This document shows, one piece after another, positions 45,665 through 56,472 of a stretch of 64,000 nucleotides of DNA. This DNA is from Natrialba taiwanensis DSM 12281 (lineage in GTDB: Archaea > Halobacteriota > Halobacteria > Halobacteriales > Natrialbaceae): positions 5,498 through 69,497 of the forward strand of contig NZ_AOIL01000001.1 of NCBI RefSeq assembly GCF_000337595.1, given 5' to 3'. How positions within the stretch are numbered: position 1 is the first letter of the stretch; each line of letters starts with the position of its first letter. The position numbers and the translations under genes were made by a program. The notes under the pieces were generated by a model. The model searched no databases. It saw nothing but the letters and a program-made list of their open reading frames with translations, and had not been told where the DNA came from.

Positions 45665-46947
45665 GCGGACACAACGACCTCGTCACGCTCGCGGATGTCG
45701 AGGACGCCCGTGCGCGGATCGACGATGTCGTCCATCGAACGCCGCTCGACACGTCGCGAACGTTCGCCAAACTGAGCGGCGCAGCGTCCGTCGGGCTCAA
45801 ACTCGAGAACGTCCAGCGGACGGGCTCGTTCAAGATCCGCGGCGCGTACAACAAGCTGGCGCAGTTGGATGTCCAGGAACGGGAGGCGGGCGTCATCTCC
45901 GCGAGTGCGGGCAACCACGCCCAGGGCGTCGCGCTGGCGGGGCGATTGCTCGACATCGAGACAACCATCGTCGTCCCCGAAGTCACGCCCGCCGCGAAGA
46001 TAGAGGCTACCCGTGGCTACGGTGCCGAGGTCGTTGTCGAGGGCGATATCTACGAACGAGCCTACGAGTTCGCACTCGACCGAGCCGACGAAACCGGAGA
46101 GACGTTCGTCCATCCCTTCGACGACGAGGCGATCATCGCCGGCCAGGGGACGATCGGACTCGAACTGTGCGACCAGTATCCCGAGATAGAGACGGTGCTC
46201 GTCGCGATCGGCGGCGGCGGCCTCATCTCGGGCGTCGGCACGGCACTCGAGGCCGCCGAGCACGACGTTCGCGTTATCGGCGTCCAGCCCGAGGGTGCCG
46301 CCCACGCGAAACGGACGCTCGAGACCGCAGCAGACGCTCGGGACGACGAGGGCGCGGGCATACACGAACTCGCGGACGTGGATACCGTTGCGGAGGGGAT
46401 CGCGGACACCCGGATGCTCGAGACCACGGCCACGACCGCCCGCGCGGTCGTCGACGACGTGGTGACGGTCACGGACCGCGAAACCGCGACCGCCGTCACC
46501 CTGCTGGCGGAGCGAGCCAAGACCGTCGCCGAGGGTGCCGGTGCCGCCCCGCTCGCGGCCGCGCTGTCGGACGAGACCGGGCTCGCTCTCGAAGACGAAC
46601 ACGTCGGCGTTATCATCTCCGGCGGCAACGTGAACCTCACCGAGCACGCCGACCTGACCCGGACCGGTCTGCACGAACTCGGACGCTACGTCGAGGCGCG
46701 GCTGGCCCTCGACGGCTGGCCGACGACCGTCGGCAACGTAGTCGAAACGATCGAGGCCGAAGGGGCCGAACTCGACGCGTTAGAGCGTGCCCGCCGCGGC
46801 GCAGGGACGGGAACCGGGACGGTCGACCGTCCGAACCGCGTTCCAGTGACGATCGGACTCGAAGGGAGCAGCCCCGAGCATCTCGACGGCGTGCTCTCCG
46901 CGCTGGCTGAACTCGACGCGGTTTCGGTCGTCGAGCGCTCGACGTAG
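45661..46947 (+). CDS. Threonine ammonia-lyase-like PLP enzyme with ACT-type C-terminus
   Basis: The 428-residue PLP-fold protein carries the lysine site GSFKIRGAYNK (near residue 56-66), SAGNHAQGVAL (80-90) and the phosphate-binding IGGGGLISG (about 180-188). The C-terminal approximately 85 residues look like an ACT domain of the IlvA/TdcB group. It deaminates threonine or serine to 2-oxoacids through reactive enamine intermediates. Hydroxyectoine degraders use a related dehydratase, EutB, which is shorter and lacks ACT, so the biosynthetic or catabolic role here is not settled. It is translationally coupled to the M20 gene. Confidence 0.87.
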   Translation: MSGHNDLVTLADVEDARARIDDVVHRTPLDTSRTFAKLSGAASVGLKLENVQRTGSFKIRGAYNKLAQLDVQEREAGVISASAGNHAQGVALAGRLLDIETTIVVPEVTPAAKIEATRGYGAEVVVEGDIYERAYEFALDRADETGETFVHPFDDEAIIAGQGTIGLELCDQYPEIETVLVAIGGGGLISGVGTALEAAEHDVRVIGVQPEGAAHAKRTLETAADARDDEGAGIHELADVDTVAEGIADTRMLETTATTARAVVDDVVTVTDRETATAVTLLAERAKTVAEGAGAAPLAAALSDETGLALEDEHVGVIISGGNVNLTEHADLTRTGLHELGRYVEARLALDGWPTTVGNVVETIEAEGAELDALERARRGAGTGTGTVDRPNRVPVTIGLEGSSPEHLDGVLSALAELDAVSVVERST

Positions 46948-46970
46948 CCGTTTCCGTGTGGCGTCCCCCG

Positions 46971-47615
46971 CTATAGGTACGCGGCAAACGCGTCCGCGAG
47001 CTTTTCCTCGGCCCGTCTGAGGTGGTGCTCTGCCGTTCGGCGACCGACTCCGACCGTCTCCGCGATTTCGGCGGTCGTCGTCTCGCGCGGAATCTCATAG
47101 TATCCCTGGTCATGAGCGGCGAGGAAGACGGCGCGCTGGCGATCGGAGAGCGTTGGCAGGAACGAGCCCACCGACAGCACCGGCGTCTCCGAGGCGACGG
47201 TTTGGAGTTCCTTCTTCGATTCGACGGTTACGGTGTGATCGTCGGCAACATCGGCGTAGAACGCCGTCAGATTTGCGGAGTCGAGCGCGAGAACTCGAAC
47301 GACCTTCGCGCCGTCCTCGTATCGCAACGGCGGTAACAGGAGACAGTCGTTTGCCGCGAGCGGGGCCTCGATGTAGCTCTCGCCGTGCTGTTTCAGGCAC
47401 GCCTCGGTGATGACTGTTCGGTCGTTTCCGTTTCTGATCTGTTCTTGCACCCCGACTTCCGAGTTCACGTAGGCCACCACGTCGTCCTGGCGTTCGCCGG
47501 TGACGTGAAGCAGGTCGCAGTGGTCGTTACACCAGAGTTCGATACTCGTGTTGTTGTTCGCCGTCGAGTTCGAATAGGGGTCGTCGCTCTGGATGCGAAA
47601 GACGGCCTTGTACAC
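46971..47615 (-). CDS. Bacterioopsin-activator-type HTH regulator
   Basis: The 214-residue protein has an about 150-residue N-terminal sensing region and a C-terminal HTH-10 domain (about 155-214). [23 protein letters not shown] followed by [27 protein letters not shown] is the classic Bat-type DNA-binding pattern, given here in split form. It is divergent from hutU with about 80 bp in between, so it is the best local candidate regulator of the hut operon, possibly sensing histidine or urocanate. It is convergent with the threonine lyase gene (23-bp gap). Confidence 0.88.
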   Translation of the reverse strand: MYKAVFRIQSDDPYSNSTANNNTSIELWCNDHCDLLHVTGERQDDVVAYVNSEVGVQEQIRNGNDRTVITEACLKQHGESYIEAPLAANDCLLLPPLRYEDGAKVVRVLALDSANLTAFYADVADDHTVTVESKKELQTVASETPVLSVGSFLPTLSDRQRAVFLAAHDQGYYEIPRETTTAEIAETVGVGRRTAEHHLRRAEEKLADAFAAYL

Positions 47616-47698
47616 GGGTGTCCGTCGCGCCGTCGCTTAAAAAACCTTTTCCAAATGGAGAACCGATCCTATCGGGTTCCCCGTTGTTAGACGTACGC

Positions 47699-49444
47699 AT
47701 GGAACAGTCAACGGAGCGTTCCGATCACGAAATCGGCGAGCCATCGTCACAGTGGCTCGAGTATCAGGGTGCACCGACCGGGACGGACCTCGAATGCAAC
47801 GGCTGGCGGCAGGAGGCGGCGCTTCGCCTGCTCAACAACAATCTCGATCCCGACGTCGGCGAGCGCCCGGAAGATCTCGTCGTCTACGGTGGGACCGGCC
47901 GGGCGGCTCGAAGCTGGGACGCCTACGATTCCATTCTCGACGCACTCCGAGATCTCGAGCGCGACGAAACGTTGCTCGTCCAATCGGGGAAACCGGTCGG
48001 TCGGTTCACGACCCACGAGCGAGCGCCGCGAGTGCTGATCGCGAACTCGAACCTCGTCGGCAAGTGGGACGACTGGGAGCACTTCCACGAACTCGAGTCG
48101 AAGGGGTTGATCATGTACGGGCAGATGACCGCCGGCTCCTGGGCCTATATCGGTACGCAGGGTATCATCCAGGGAACCTTCGAGACGCTGGCCGAGGTCG
48201 CGCGCCAGCACTTCCCCGAGAGCGAGGGCTTGCGCGGAACGATCACCGTCACCGGCGGCCTCGGCGGCATGGGCGGAGCCCAACCGCTCGCCGTGACGAT
48301 GAACCACGGCGTCTGTATCGCCGCCGAGGTGGACGAACGCCGCATCGACAGGCGACTCGAGACCGACTACTGCATGGAAACGACCGACGATCTCGACGAG
48401 GCCATCGAAATGGCTCGGGAGGCCGCAGCCGACGGTGAGCCGCTCTCTATCGGCCTCCACATGAACGCCGCGGACATGTTCGACGGAATGCTCGAACGCG
48501 AGTTCGTGCCCGATATCGTCACCGATCAGACGAGCGCCCACGACGAACTCGAGGGCTACTATCCGGCGGGCTATACCGTCGACGAGGCCGACCGACTCCG
48601 CGAGACGGACCCCGAGACCTACGTCGCGGAGAGCCTCGACACCATGACGCGCCACGTCGAGGGAATCCTCGAAATGCAAGAACGTGGCGCGGTCGCGTTC
48701 GAGTACGGCAACAACATCCGCGGGCAGGTACAGGATCACCGGGACGTGGAGAACGCCTTCGACTTCCCCGGCTTCGTGCCGGCGTACATCCGACCGCTGT
48801 TTTGCCGCGGGAAGGGGCCGTTCCGCTGGGTCGCCCTCTCCGGCGACGAGGCGGACATTCACCGTACCGACGACGCCGTGCGCGATCTGTTTCCGGACAA
48901 GGAGAACCTCCACCGCTGGATCGATCTCGCACAGGAGCAGGTGTCCTTCCAGGGGCTCCCGAGTCGCGTCTGCTGGCTCGGATACCGCGCCGAGGACGAC
49001 CCCGACGGGCTCACCGAGCGCGCACGGTTCGCACTTCAGATCAACGAACTCGTCGCCGACGGCGAGATCACGGCACCGATCGTCGTCACGCGCGATCATC
49101 TCGACGCGGGAAGCGTCGCCAGCCCGAACCGGGAGACCGAGGCGATGCGGGACGGCTCCGACGCCGTCGCGGACTGGCCGATCTTGAACGCCCTTCTCAA
49201 CTGCGCCGCCGGGGCCGATATCGTGAGCGTCCACGACGGCGGCGGCGTCGGTATCGGCAACGCCGTCCACGCCAACAACCACGTCGTCCTCGACGGGTCG
49301 GATCTGGCCGCGGAAAAAGCGCGGCGCGTCTTTACGACCGATCCCGGCATGGGTGTGATTCGCCACGCCGACGCCGGTTACGAGGACGCGATCGACGAGG
49401 CTTCGGCATCGAACGTCCGCGTTCCAATGCACGATCACGAATGA
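47699..49444 (+). CDS. hutU: Urocanate hydratase
   Basis: The 581-residue protein has urocanase signatures: [17 protein letters not shown] (about 62-78), [17 protein letters not shown] (about 182-198) at the tightly bound NAD+ site, [10 protein letters not shown] and [14 protein letters not shown] near the end. It converts urocanate to imidazolonepropionate in histidine breakdown. ATG 47699 agrees with family length; the longer open frame upstream adds a basic stretch with no homology. It starts the operon hutU-G-I-H, in which each following gene overlaps the previous one. Confidence 0.96.
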   Translation: MEQSTERSDHEIGEPSSQWLEYQGAPTGTDLECNGWRQEAALRLLNNNLDPDVGERPEDLVVYGGTGRAARSWDAYDSILDALRDLERDETLLVQSGKPVGRFTTHERAPRVLIANSNLVGKWDDWEHFHELESKGLIMYGQMTAGSWAYIGTQGIIQGTFETLAEVARQHFPESEGLRGTITVTGGLGGMGGAQPLAVTMNHGVCIAAEVDERRIDRRLETDYCMETTDDLDEAIEMAREAAADGEPLSIGLHMNAADMFDGMLEREFVPDIVTDQTSAHDELEGYYPAGYTVDEADRLRETDPETYVAESLDTMTRHVEGILEMQERGAVAFEYGNNIRGQVQDHRDVENAFDFPGFVPAYIRPLFCRGKGPFRWVALSGDEADIHRTDDAVRDLFPDKENLHRWIDLAQEQVSFQGLPSRVCWLGYRAEDDPDGLTERARFALQINELVADGEITAPIVVTRDHLDAGSVASPNRETEAMRDGSDAVADWPILNALLNCAAGADIVSVHDGGGVGIGNAVHANNHVVLDGSDLAAEKARRVFTTDPGMGVIRHADAGYEDAIDEASASNVRVPMHDHE

Positions 49445-50355
49445 CTTCGTTTACCACGCCAGAGGACTGGTCGGGTCCGTCGCCGGACCCGGTCGACGAA
49501 CAGATCGGTGATGTCGTTACCGGAACGACCGTCGACGACGCCGACGAGTTCAACGCGGTGATCGTCGGCGAACCGTACGACGGTGGTGTCATCTCCCGAG
49601 ACGGTGCTGCCGAGGGACCGGACGCTATCAGGGAATCACTCGCGGCGGTGAAGAGCCATCACTTCGACGCCGGACCGCTGTGCGATATCGGCGATGTCGG
49701 CGACGTGGCGATTCCGGACGGCTCCGTCGCCACGGTACAGCACGCGGTCCGCGAGGCCGCAGCGTCGGTCCACGACAGCGATGCGTTCCCCGTCTTTCTC
49801 GGCGGCGACAACTCGCTGACCTTCGCGAACGTCGCGCCGCTGCTCGAGGACGCGAGCGTCGGCGTCGTCAACTTCGACGCCCACCTCGACGTGCGCGAGT
49901 TCGGGGAGCGACCGACCAGCGGGACGCCCTACCGCCAGTTGTACGACGCCGGACTGGACGGCTACGCCTGCGTCGGCGCGCGGCACTTCGAAACGAGTTC
50001 GGCGTATCACGATTTCGTGCGCGAACGCGACGGAGAGATCGTGACCGCCGAGGAGGTCGCAGACGACCTCCTGCAGGCCGTCGACCGGGCACTCTCAGCG
50101 CTCGACGGCGTCGACCGGCTCTACTGTAGCGTCGACATCGACGTTCTCGATGCACCCTACTGTGGGTCCAGCGCCCCGACGCCGGGCGGGTTGACGCCGC
50201 GGGAACTGTTCCGCCTCGTTCGGCTCGTCGCCAGCGACGACCGACTTGCCGGACTCGAGGTCGTCGAGTGTGCGCCGCCGCTGGATACCGATGGCCGAAC
50301 GGTCGACGCCGCCGCGCGGACGATCGCACACTTCCTCGCGGGGTGGAACGCATGA
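49441..50355 (+). CDS. hutG: Formimidoylglutamase (ureohydrolase family)
   Basis: The 304-residue ureohydrolase-family protein has metal motifs GGDNS (about 121-125), NFDAHLDVR (about 143-151) and CSVDIDVLD (about 225-233), all in the correct order. The usual GGDHS His is Asn here. It lies inside the hut operon and most likely hydrolyses formiminoglutamate to glutamate and formamide. It begins at an ATG overlapping the hutU stop (ATGA). Confidence 0.92.
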   Translation: MTSFTTPEDWSGPSPDPVDEQIGDVVTGTTVDDADEFNAVIVGEPYDGGVISRDGAAEGPDAIRESLAAVKSHHFDAGPLCDIGDVGDVAIPDGSVATVQHAVREAAASVHDSDAFPVFLGGDNSLTFANVAPLLEDASVGVVNFDAHLDVREFGERPTSGTPYRQLYDAGLDGYACVGARHFETSSAYHDFVRERDGEIVTAEEVADDLLQAVDRALSALDGVDRLYCSVDIDVLDAPYCGSSAPTPGGLTPRELFRLVRLVASDDRLAGLEVVECAPPLDTDGRTVDAAARTIAHFLAGWNA

Positions 50356-51593
50356 CCGATCTCGTCGTCCACGACGCCGCACAGATCGTGACCCCGACCG
50401 GCAGTGATGACGGTAGTGCTCCCAGTCATGGCGAACTCGAAGTCATCGAAAACGGTGCCGTCGCGATCGAAGACGGCGTCGTCGTCGCCGTCGGCCCCAC
50501 GGCAGACGTAACGCGTGCACACCCGCCGGAGAACGCGGCGGAGTCCGTCGACGCTACCGGGCAGACGGTCCTGCCGGGCTTCGTCGATCCCCATACGCAC
50601 GCCGTCTTCGCCGGCGACCGGGTCGACGAGTTCACCGCGAAGCTCGCGGGCGCGAGCTACCAGGACATCTTAGAGGAGGGTGGCGGAATCCTGCGGACGG
50701 TTCGGGCGACCTGCGACGCGGAGCGCGATGAACTCGTCGCGAACCTGCTCGACCAGTTCGATACCATGCTCGCCCACGGGACGACGACGGTTGAGGTGAA
50801 GTCAGGCTACGGACTCGACGTCGAGACGGAACTGAAGCTGCTCGAAGCGATCGACGAGGCGGCCGACCAGCACCCAATCGATGTCGTCCCGACGTTTATG
50901 GGCGCACACGCGGTTCCCGAAGGCGCGGACACCGAAGAGTACGTCGACCGCGTGATCGAGGAGCAACTGCCGGCGGTCGCAGACGCCGGCCTCGCCGAGT
51001 TCTGTGACGTGTTCTGCGAGGCGGGCGTCTTCTCGGTTCCACAGTCCCGGCGCGTTCTCGAGGCGGGCCAGGAACTGGGTCTGACGCCGAAGATCCACGC
51101 CGAGGAGTTCGAGCGACTCGGCGGGTCGCAACTGGCCGCTGACTGCGGTGCAGCCAGCGCCGACCACCTGTTACAGGCGACCGACGAGGATATCGAAGCG
51201 CTCGGTGAGGCGGGCGTGACGCCGGTACTCCTGCCGGGGACGGCGTTCTCGCTCGGCGCGCCATATGCGGACGCGGCGGCCTTCGAGGCAGCGGACGTGC
51301 CGGTCGCCCTCGCCACGGACTTCAACCCGAATTGCTTCTCACAGAGCATGGAATCCGTCATCGAACTCGCCTGTAACGGCATGCGAATGACACCGACCGC
51401 GGCTATCCGCGGTGCAACCGCCACTGCCGCCCGCGCCGTCGACCGCACCGACGGCACGGGCACCATTCGAGAGGGCGCACCCGGCGACCTCGCCATTGCA
51501 ACCGTGACCAACTATCAACACATCCCGTACAACTTCGGCGTCTCGAACGTACAAACAGTCATCACGGACGGAACGGTGGTCCACCGTGACTGA
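50352..51593 (+). CDS. hutI: Imidazolonepropionase
   Basis: The 413-residue amidohydrolase-superfamily protein has the N-terminal metal site [13 protein letters not shown] (about 78-90), further segments [21 protein letters not shown] (given shortened), [12 protein letters not shown] with metal His, and ATDFNPN near residue 318 with the catalytic Asp. It hydrolyses imidazolonepropionate to formiminoglutamate. It overlaps hutG by 4 bases (ATGA). Confidence 0.95.
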   Translation: MTDLVVHDAAQIVTPTGSDDGSAPSHGELEVIENGAVAIEDGVVVAVGPTADVTRAHPPENAAESVDATGQTVLPGFVDPHTHAVFAGDRVDEFTAKLAGASYQDILEEGGGILRTVRATCDAERDELVANLLDQFDTMLAHGTTTVEVKSGYGLDVETELKLLEAIDEAADQHPIDVVPTFMGAHAVPEGADTEEYVDRVIEEQLPAVADAGLAEFCDVFCEAGVFSVPQSRRVLEAGQELGLTPKIHAEEFERLGGSQLAADCGAASADHLLQATDEDIEALGEAGVTPVLLPGTAFSLGAPYADAAAFEAADVPVALATDFNPNCFSQSMESVIELACNGMRMTPTAAIRGATATAARAVDRTDGTGTIREGAPGDLAIATVTNYQHIPYNFGVSNVQTVITDGTVVHRD

Positions 51594-53160
51594 CGACCCA
51601 GTTATCGTCGACGGCGAAACGCTCACGCCGGCAGCCGTCGAACGCGTCGCCCGAGCGGACGCATCCGTCTCGGTCCCCGAGTCCGCCCGCGAGCGTGTTC
51701 GCGAATCGCGCGAACGCATCGTCGACATCGTCGACTCCGGGCAGGCCGTCTACGGCGTCAACACCGGTTTCGGTGAACTCGTCCAGGAACGCATCCCCGC
51801 GGACGACATCGAAACGCTCCAGCAGAATCTCATTCGGAGTCACGCCGCGGGCACCGGCGATGAACTCGATCGATCGGAAGTCCGAGCGATGCTCGTAACC
51901 CGACTCAACGCCCTTGTGAAAGGCTACAGTGGTGTCCGGGAACGCATCGTCGATCTGCTCGTCGGGATGCTAAACAACGGCGTTCACCCCGTCGTGAGAG
52001 CCAAGGGGAGCCTCGGTGCAAGCGGCGATCTCGCGCCGCTTGCCCACCTCGCGCTCGTCCTCATCGGCGAGGGTGAAGCCACCGTCGGCGACGACCGACT
52101 GCCCGGCGACGAAGCGCTGGCGCGAGCTGAACTCGAACCGGTGACGCTCCGGGCGAAGGAGGGGTTAGGGCTCATCAACGGTACGCAGCTAACCGTCGGC
52201 CTGGCCGCGCTCGTCGTCCGCGATGCCGAGCGAGCGATGCGCGCGGCGGATATCGCCGGTGCGATGACGACGGAGGCGACGATGAGTACCACTGCGAGTT
52301 CACATCCGAGTATCCAGAACGTTCGCCCACACCGAGGGCAAACTGAAAGCGCCGAGAATATCCGTCGGCTGACCCGCGATTCCGAAATCGTCGAGTCCCA
52401 CCGCAACTGCGATCGGGTGCAGGACGCGTACTCGCTCCGGTGTCTCCCGCAGGTTCACGGCGCGGTTCGAGATTCGATCCAGCACCTTCGCGAGGCCGTC
52501 GAGACGGAACTCAACAGTGCGACGGACAACCCGCTTGTGTTCCCCGCCGACGAAGCGGACGACCGCGCCAGCGGGACCGATCGGGCGGCGGTTCTCTCGG
52601 GCGGCAACTTCCACGGCCAACCGCTGGCGCTGCGGCTGGATTACGCCACGAGCGCCCTGGCTGAACTCGCGTCGATTTCGGAACGGCGGATGGATCGGCT
52701 GCTCAATCCGAACGTTCAAGAAGCGCACTTGCCGCCGTTCCTGACAGAAGGGAGCGGCCTTCGATCGGGGTACATGATCGCCCAGTACACGGCGGCGGAC
52801 CTCGTGAGTACGAATCGGTCCCAGGGTCGGCCGTCGACGGATAGTATCCCGGTTAGCGGGAACCAGGAAGACCACGTGAGTATGAGCGCCCAGAGCGGTC
52901 ACATCGCCAGAGAAACGGTCTCGTCTACGCTCCGCGTCGTCGGTATCGAACTGCTCTGTGCGGCGCAGGCGCTCGATTTCGTCGCTGAACTCGATCCCGG
53001 AATCGGAACGCACGCGGCCTATCGGACCGTCCGCGAACACGTCTCTCATCTCGACGAGGACCGGCCGCTTCACGGGGACATCGATCGAATGCTGGCGCTT
53101 CTCCGGTCGGACCAACTGTTCGAGAACGTCGAGACGGCGATCGACGCCGGACTGGCGTAG
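51586..53160 (+). CDS. hutH: Histidine ammonia-lyase
   Basis: The 524-residue lyase has catalytic Tyr in YGVNTGFGEL (Y56) and the MIO-forming triad A145-S146-G147 in GSLGASGDLAPLAH. It also has the QDAYSLRC and conserved SGNFHGQPLALRLD-like segments (LSGGNFHGQPLA here). It converts histidine to urocanate plus ammonia, the first step of the pathway. The start is a GTG that overlaps the hutI end by 8 bases. Confidence 0.96.
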   Translation: MTDDPVIVDGETLTPAAVERVARADASVSVPESARERVRESRERIVDIVDSGQAVYGVNTGFGELVQERIPADDIETLQQNLIRSHAAGTGDELDRSEVRAMLVTRLNALVKGYSGVRERIVDLLVGMLNNGVHPVVRAKGSLGASGDLAPLAHLALVLIGEGEATVGDDRLPGDEALARAELEPVTLRAKEGLGLINGTQLTVGLAALVVRDAERAMRAADIAGAMTTEATMSTTASSHPSIQNVRPHRGQTESAENIRRLTRDSEIVESHRNCDRVQDAYSLRCLPQVHGAVRDSIQHLREAVETELNSATDNPLVFPADEADDRASGTDRAAVLSGGNFHGQPLALRLDYATSALAELASISERRMDRLLNPNVQEAHLPPFLTEGSGLRSGYMIAQYTAADLVSTNRSQGRPSTDSIPVSGNQEDHVSMSAQSGHIARETVSSTLRVVGIELLCAAQALDFVAELDPGIGTHAAYRTVREHVSHLDEDRPLHGDIDRMLALLRSDQLFENVETAIDAGLA

Positions 53161-53358
53161 CGACACTGTTTTTAGTGTGCTGCTGCGACCCACTACCAAA
53201 GCCGTGAGTCGATCGAGGGGATTTAAAGGCCTGCCCGAATGGAAACTGCTGCTATTTGCAGTAATCTTCGACTATTATTCATAGAGTATGATAACAGGGT
53301 ACACAGTGTGCGACCGACCGACTCGTCTTCCGGATCGTCTTGCTAATACGGTGATCCA

Positions 53359-54834
53359 ATGGTAGCGTTCGAGCCGCGACTGTTCGAGGATATCGATCCC
53401 GACGAACGTCCCTCGCTCGCGGCGGCGCTCGTTCCCATCGCGGGCATGATCGTCTTCCTCAGCGTCGGCATCGTCGCGTTCGGCCTGGACCCGCAATTCC
53501 CGCTCCTCTGGGGGATCGCCTTCACCGGGCTGTTCGCCCGGTATCACCTCGGTCTCTCTTGGGACGACCTGTACGACGGGATCACGGATAGTCTCCTCAT
53601 GGGGATGAAGGTGATCATCATTATGTTCATCGTCTACGCGCTCATCTCCTCGTGGATTCAAGCCGGGACGATTCCGGGCCTGATGTACTACGGGTTGGAA
53701 TTTCTCACGCCCGCGGTGTTTCTCCCGGTAACTGCCATCCTCGCCGCGATCATCTCCTTTGCGGTCGGCTCGTCGTGGACGACGGCGGGCGCCCTCGGCG
53801 TCGCGTTCATCGGTATCGGGTCCGGACTCGGCATTCCCGAGCCGATGACCGCCGGGGCGATCCTCAGCGGAGCCTACGCGGGCGACAAGCAGTCCCCGCT
53901 CTCGGATACGACGAACCTCGCCGCCGCGGTGACGAACACCGATCTGTACGACCACATTAACGCGATGCGGGCCGGAACCCTCGTCGCGTTCGGCCTCTCG
54001 GTTGTGCTGTACACCGCCATCGGACTGAACGCCGCCGGATCGATTCCTGCCGGCCGCCTCGCCTCGATCCAAACGGCTCTCCAGGGGAGTTACGTTATCT
54101 CGCCGCTCGTCTTCCTGCCGATCGTCGTCACCTTCGGGCTCGCGATCTACGGTATTCCGGCGCTCCCCGCGCTCGGAACCGGCGTCTTCGCGGGCGTGTT
54201 CACGTCGATGCTCGTCCAAGGTACCGGCTTCGCCGCCGCGTGGTCGGCCGCCCAGTCCGGGACCGGACCCGAAACGGGCATGGTACTCGTAGACAAACTC
54301 CTCGATACTTCGGGGATGATCGACGGTGCCTGGATCGTGACGATCGCCATCGCCGCGCTCTCGCTCGGCGGCATGCTCGAGCGGACCGGGATTCTCGCCG
54401 TCCTCGCCCACCACCTTGGCCGGCTCTGTCGCGGGGTCGCGAGTTTGACGGGCGTCACCGCCCTCTCCGCGGTCTCTATGAATATCCTCGCCGCCGAGCA
54501 GTACGTGAGCATCGTCGTTCCGGGAATGACCCTCCGGAACCTCTACGAGGAACAGGGGCTGAAAGCGAAGAACCTCTCGCGCGCTATCGAGGCGTCCGGG
54601 ACGACGACGAGTGCGCTTATCCCCTGGGGCAGCGGCGGCCTGTTTATGGCCGGGACGCTCGGCGTTTCCACGCTGGAATATGCCCCCTACTACTTCTTTG
54701 GTTTCCTCTCCCCGCTTGTCCTTCTGATCATGGGTCTTACCGGGTGGCAGATCGTCTACAAGGAAGGGAGCGGTGCCGATGAGACCGCATCACCGGGTAG
54801 CGGCGTCGGCACCGGCGTCCCCGGCGAAGACTGA
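53359..54834 (+). CDS. nhaC: Na+/H+ antiporter, NhaC family
   Basis: The 491-residue membrane protein has about eleven helices and typical NhaC segments: FAVGSSWTTAGALGVAF near residue 134, SGAYAGDKQSPLSDTTNLAA near 170-190 and ALIPWGSGG near 420. NhaC-type proteins exchange Na+ for protons, and some family members instead exchange amino acids or related solutes. It follows hutH by about 200 bp on the same strand. Its place between the hut operon and the solute-catabolic genes may point to solute transport, which is inference. Confidence 0.88.
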   Translation: MVAFEPRLFEDIDPDERPSLAAALVPIAGMIVFLSVGIVAFGLDPQFPLLWGIAFTGLFARYHLGLSWDDLYDGITDSLLMGMKVIIIMFIVYALISSWIQAGTIPGLMYYGLEFLTPAVFLPVTAILAAIISFAVGSSWTTAGALGVAFIGIGSGLGIPEPMTAGAILSGAYAGDKQSPLSDTTNLAAAVTNTDLYDHINAMRAGTLVAFGLSVVLYTAIGLNAAGSIPAGRLASIQTALQGSYVISPLVFLPIVVTFGLAIYGIPALPALGTGVFAGVFTSMLVQGTGFAAAWSAAQSGTGPETGMVLVDKLLDTSGMIDGAWIVTIAIAALSLGGMLERTGILAVLAHHLGRLCRGVASLTGVTALSAVSMNILAAEQYVSIVVPGMTLRNLYEEQGLKAKNLSRAIEASGTTTSALIPWGSGGLFMAGTLGVSTLEYAPYYFFGFLSPLVLLIMGLTGWQIVYKEGSGADETASPGSGVGTGVPGED

Positions 54835-54942
54835 GCCATCCGGCCTCCACGCCACCGGCACCGGTACCAATACTGGGACCAGAACTGGAACCGACACGCA
54901 GAATCACGTTTTCCCCGAGTGACGCGATATCGCACAACGAGT

Positions 54943-56319
54943 TCAGCGGAGCGCTTTCGCGCTCGCATCAACCGCGGCGGCGTCGATCGCGTCGAGAAAG
55001 ATCCCGATCCCGAGTTCGATTTCGCGTTCGCTCGAATCGAGCGGCGGGAGCAGACGGATCGTTTTCTCGCCGCAGCCGAGCGTCAGCAGTCCGCGTTCCA
55101 GTGACGCCGTCACGACGGCGTCCCGTCGGTCGGCCGTATCGAACTCGACGGCGAGCATCAGCCCCTTTCCGCGGACGTCCTCGACAGAGGCGGGCGAGTC
55201 GTCACGAAGCAGTTCGTTGGCCTGCTCGCCGCGCCGGGTCGCGTTCGCGAGCAGGTCGTGTTCCTGAATGGCCTCGAGCGTGAACGTCCCCATCATCGAT
55301 CCGAGCAGATCGCCGCCGCCGAACGTCGACCCGAGTCGGTTTTTCTCCGCGGGGAAGATCTCGGACCGAGAGATCGTCGCACCGACTCGCAGGGCCTTCG
55401 CGCTGGCGATCACGTCGGGTTCGATCGGGTAGTGGTCCGCGGCCCAGATCTCGCCGGTGCGCCCGATACCCGACTGGATCTCGTCGACGACCAGCGGAAT
55501 CTCGTAGTCGTCGGTTACGGCAGCGACCTCTTGCATGAATGCCTCGCTGGGGAAGCGGTAGCCGCCGACGCCCTGAATCGGCTCGAGGGTAAGAAACGCG
55601 ATTTCGTCGGGATTGATGCGGCCGCCCTCCGGTGCGAGCATGGTCCGTAGCTGAGACCCCTCGCCGGCGAAAAAGCCACACTCACAGTTGCAGTCGCCGT
55701 CATCCTCGCCGGTGCAGTCACAGAACGGCACCGTCTCGATCCCGCTTAGCTGGGGATAGTGTCGCGTATAGACCTCCTTCGACTTCGTGATTGACAGCGT
55801 CCCGAACGTCCGCCCGTGGAAACTCCCGTCGAACGCGACGCCGTACTTCGAGGGGGCACGGTAGTTGTGAGTGATCTTCATCGCGTTCTCCATGGCCTCC
55901 GCACCCGAGTTCGAGAGGAAGACAGTGTCCATGCCGTACTGACTCGAGACCTCGGTCAGTTTGTCCATCAGATGGCTCGACCCCGGAACGGCCGATTCCT
56001 CTGGTGTGGGACCGGCACCGAAGTACATGTCCTGGCCGGCGATCTTCATCGGTTCGACGAGGTCGAATTCCCGTAATTTGGCGGTAACCTTCTCGTTGTT
56101 GTAGCCGAGCGGTGCCGCCCCGATATGGCAGGTGAAATCGAGCAACACGTTGCCGTCGACGTCGGTGACGAACGGCCCGTCAGCCTCGCGCGTCACGTCC
56201 CAGACGAACTCGTGGGAGTACTCGCTCGGAGCCGCGTTCTTGCCGTGGAACTCGACCCACTTGCGCGCGTTTGACCCGGGAAAGGCGTCCACGTCCGGTT
56301 TCGCTGTATCCCTATCCAT
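54943..56319 (-). CDS. Class III PLP aminotransferase with Cys-rich insertion
   Basis: The 458-residue enzyme is a class III (fold type I) aminotransferase: FLSNSGAEAMENAMKI (about 134-149), FHGRTFGTLSITKSK, LVVDEIQSGIGRTGEIWAADHY (given in part; D279 is the PLP-nitrogen ligand) and ASAKALR with the PLP lysine K308. An insertion at residues 200-214 holds five cysteines (C200, C202, C210, C212, C214) in 15 residues, probably a metal site or redox switch. The substrate is a diamine or omega-amino acid by family, possibly lysine, 4-aminobutyrate or diaminobutyrate. ATG 56319 overlaps an ATTGTGTAT element, and ATTTAA at -31 to -26 fits a leaderless promoter. Confidence 0.85.
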   Translation of the reverse strand: MDRDTAKPDVDAFPGSNARKWVEFHGKNAAPSEYSHEFVWDVTREADGPFVTDVDGNVLLDFTCHIGAAPLGYNNEKVTAKLREFDLVEPMKIAGQDMYFGAGPTPEESAVPGSSHLMDKLTEVSSQYGMDTVFLSNSGAEAMENAMKITHNYRAPSKYGVAFDGSFHGRTFGTLSITKSKEVYTRHYPQLSGIETVPFCDCTGEDDGDCNCECGFFAGEGSQLRTMLAPEGGRINPDEIAFLTLEPIQGVGGYRFPSEAFMQEVAAVTDDYEIPLVVDEIQSGIGRTGEIWAADHYPIEPDVIASAKALRVGATISRSEIFPAEKNRLGSTFGGGDLLGSMMGTFTLEAIQEHDLLANATRRGEQANELLRDDSPASVEDVRGKGLMLAVEFDTADRRDAVVTASLERGLLTLGCGEKTIRLLPPLDSSEREIELGIGIFLDAIDAAAVDASAKALR

Positions 56320-56326
56320 ACACAAT
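56318..56326 (-). promoter_or_regulatory. ATTGTGTAT element overlapping the aminotransferase start
   Basis: On the minus strand the exact 9-mer ATTGTGTAT runs into the ATG. A TATA-like ATTTAA lies 26-31 bases upstream. A regulator bound here would block the start of a leaderless transcript. Confidence 0.5.
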
Positions 56327-56472
56327 TTATGTTTATGACGTACATTAAATCTTGTTACCACCGGTGTTTCGGATCGGAGCCGGAACGGCTAGCAGTCGGT
56401 TGACGAAAAAACCGGCGGGAAGACAGTTGAGTGAGTCAATCGGCGCGCTCTCGACTGATCGACGGGGTGGAA

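Noticed and set aside
47747-49438. Very long open frame on the minus strand opposite hutU
   Set aside because: It is a codon-bias shadow: GC-rich genes leave long open antisense frames. Its product has no recognisable domain, while the plus strand is a textbook urocanase.
53275-54414. 379-codon antisense frame in the NhaC gene
   Set aside because: Its product is an Arg/Glu/Asp-rich low-complexity string, and the NhaC protein on the other strand is complete.
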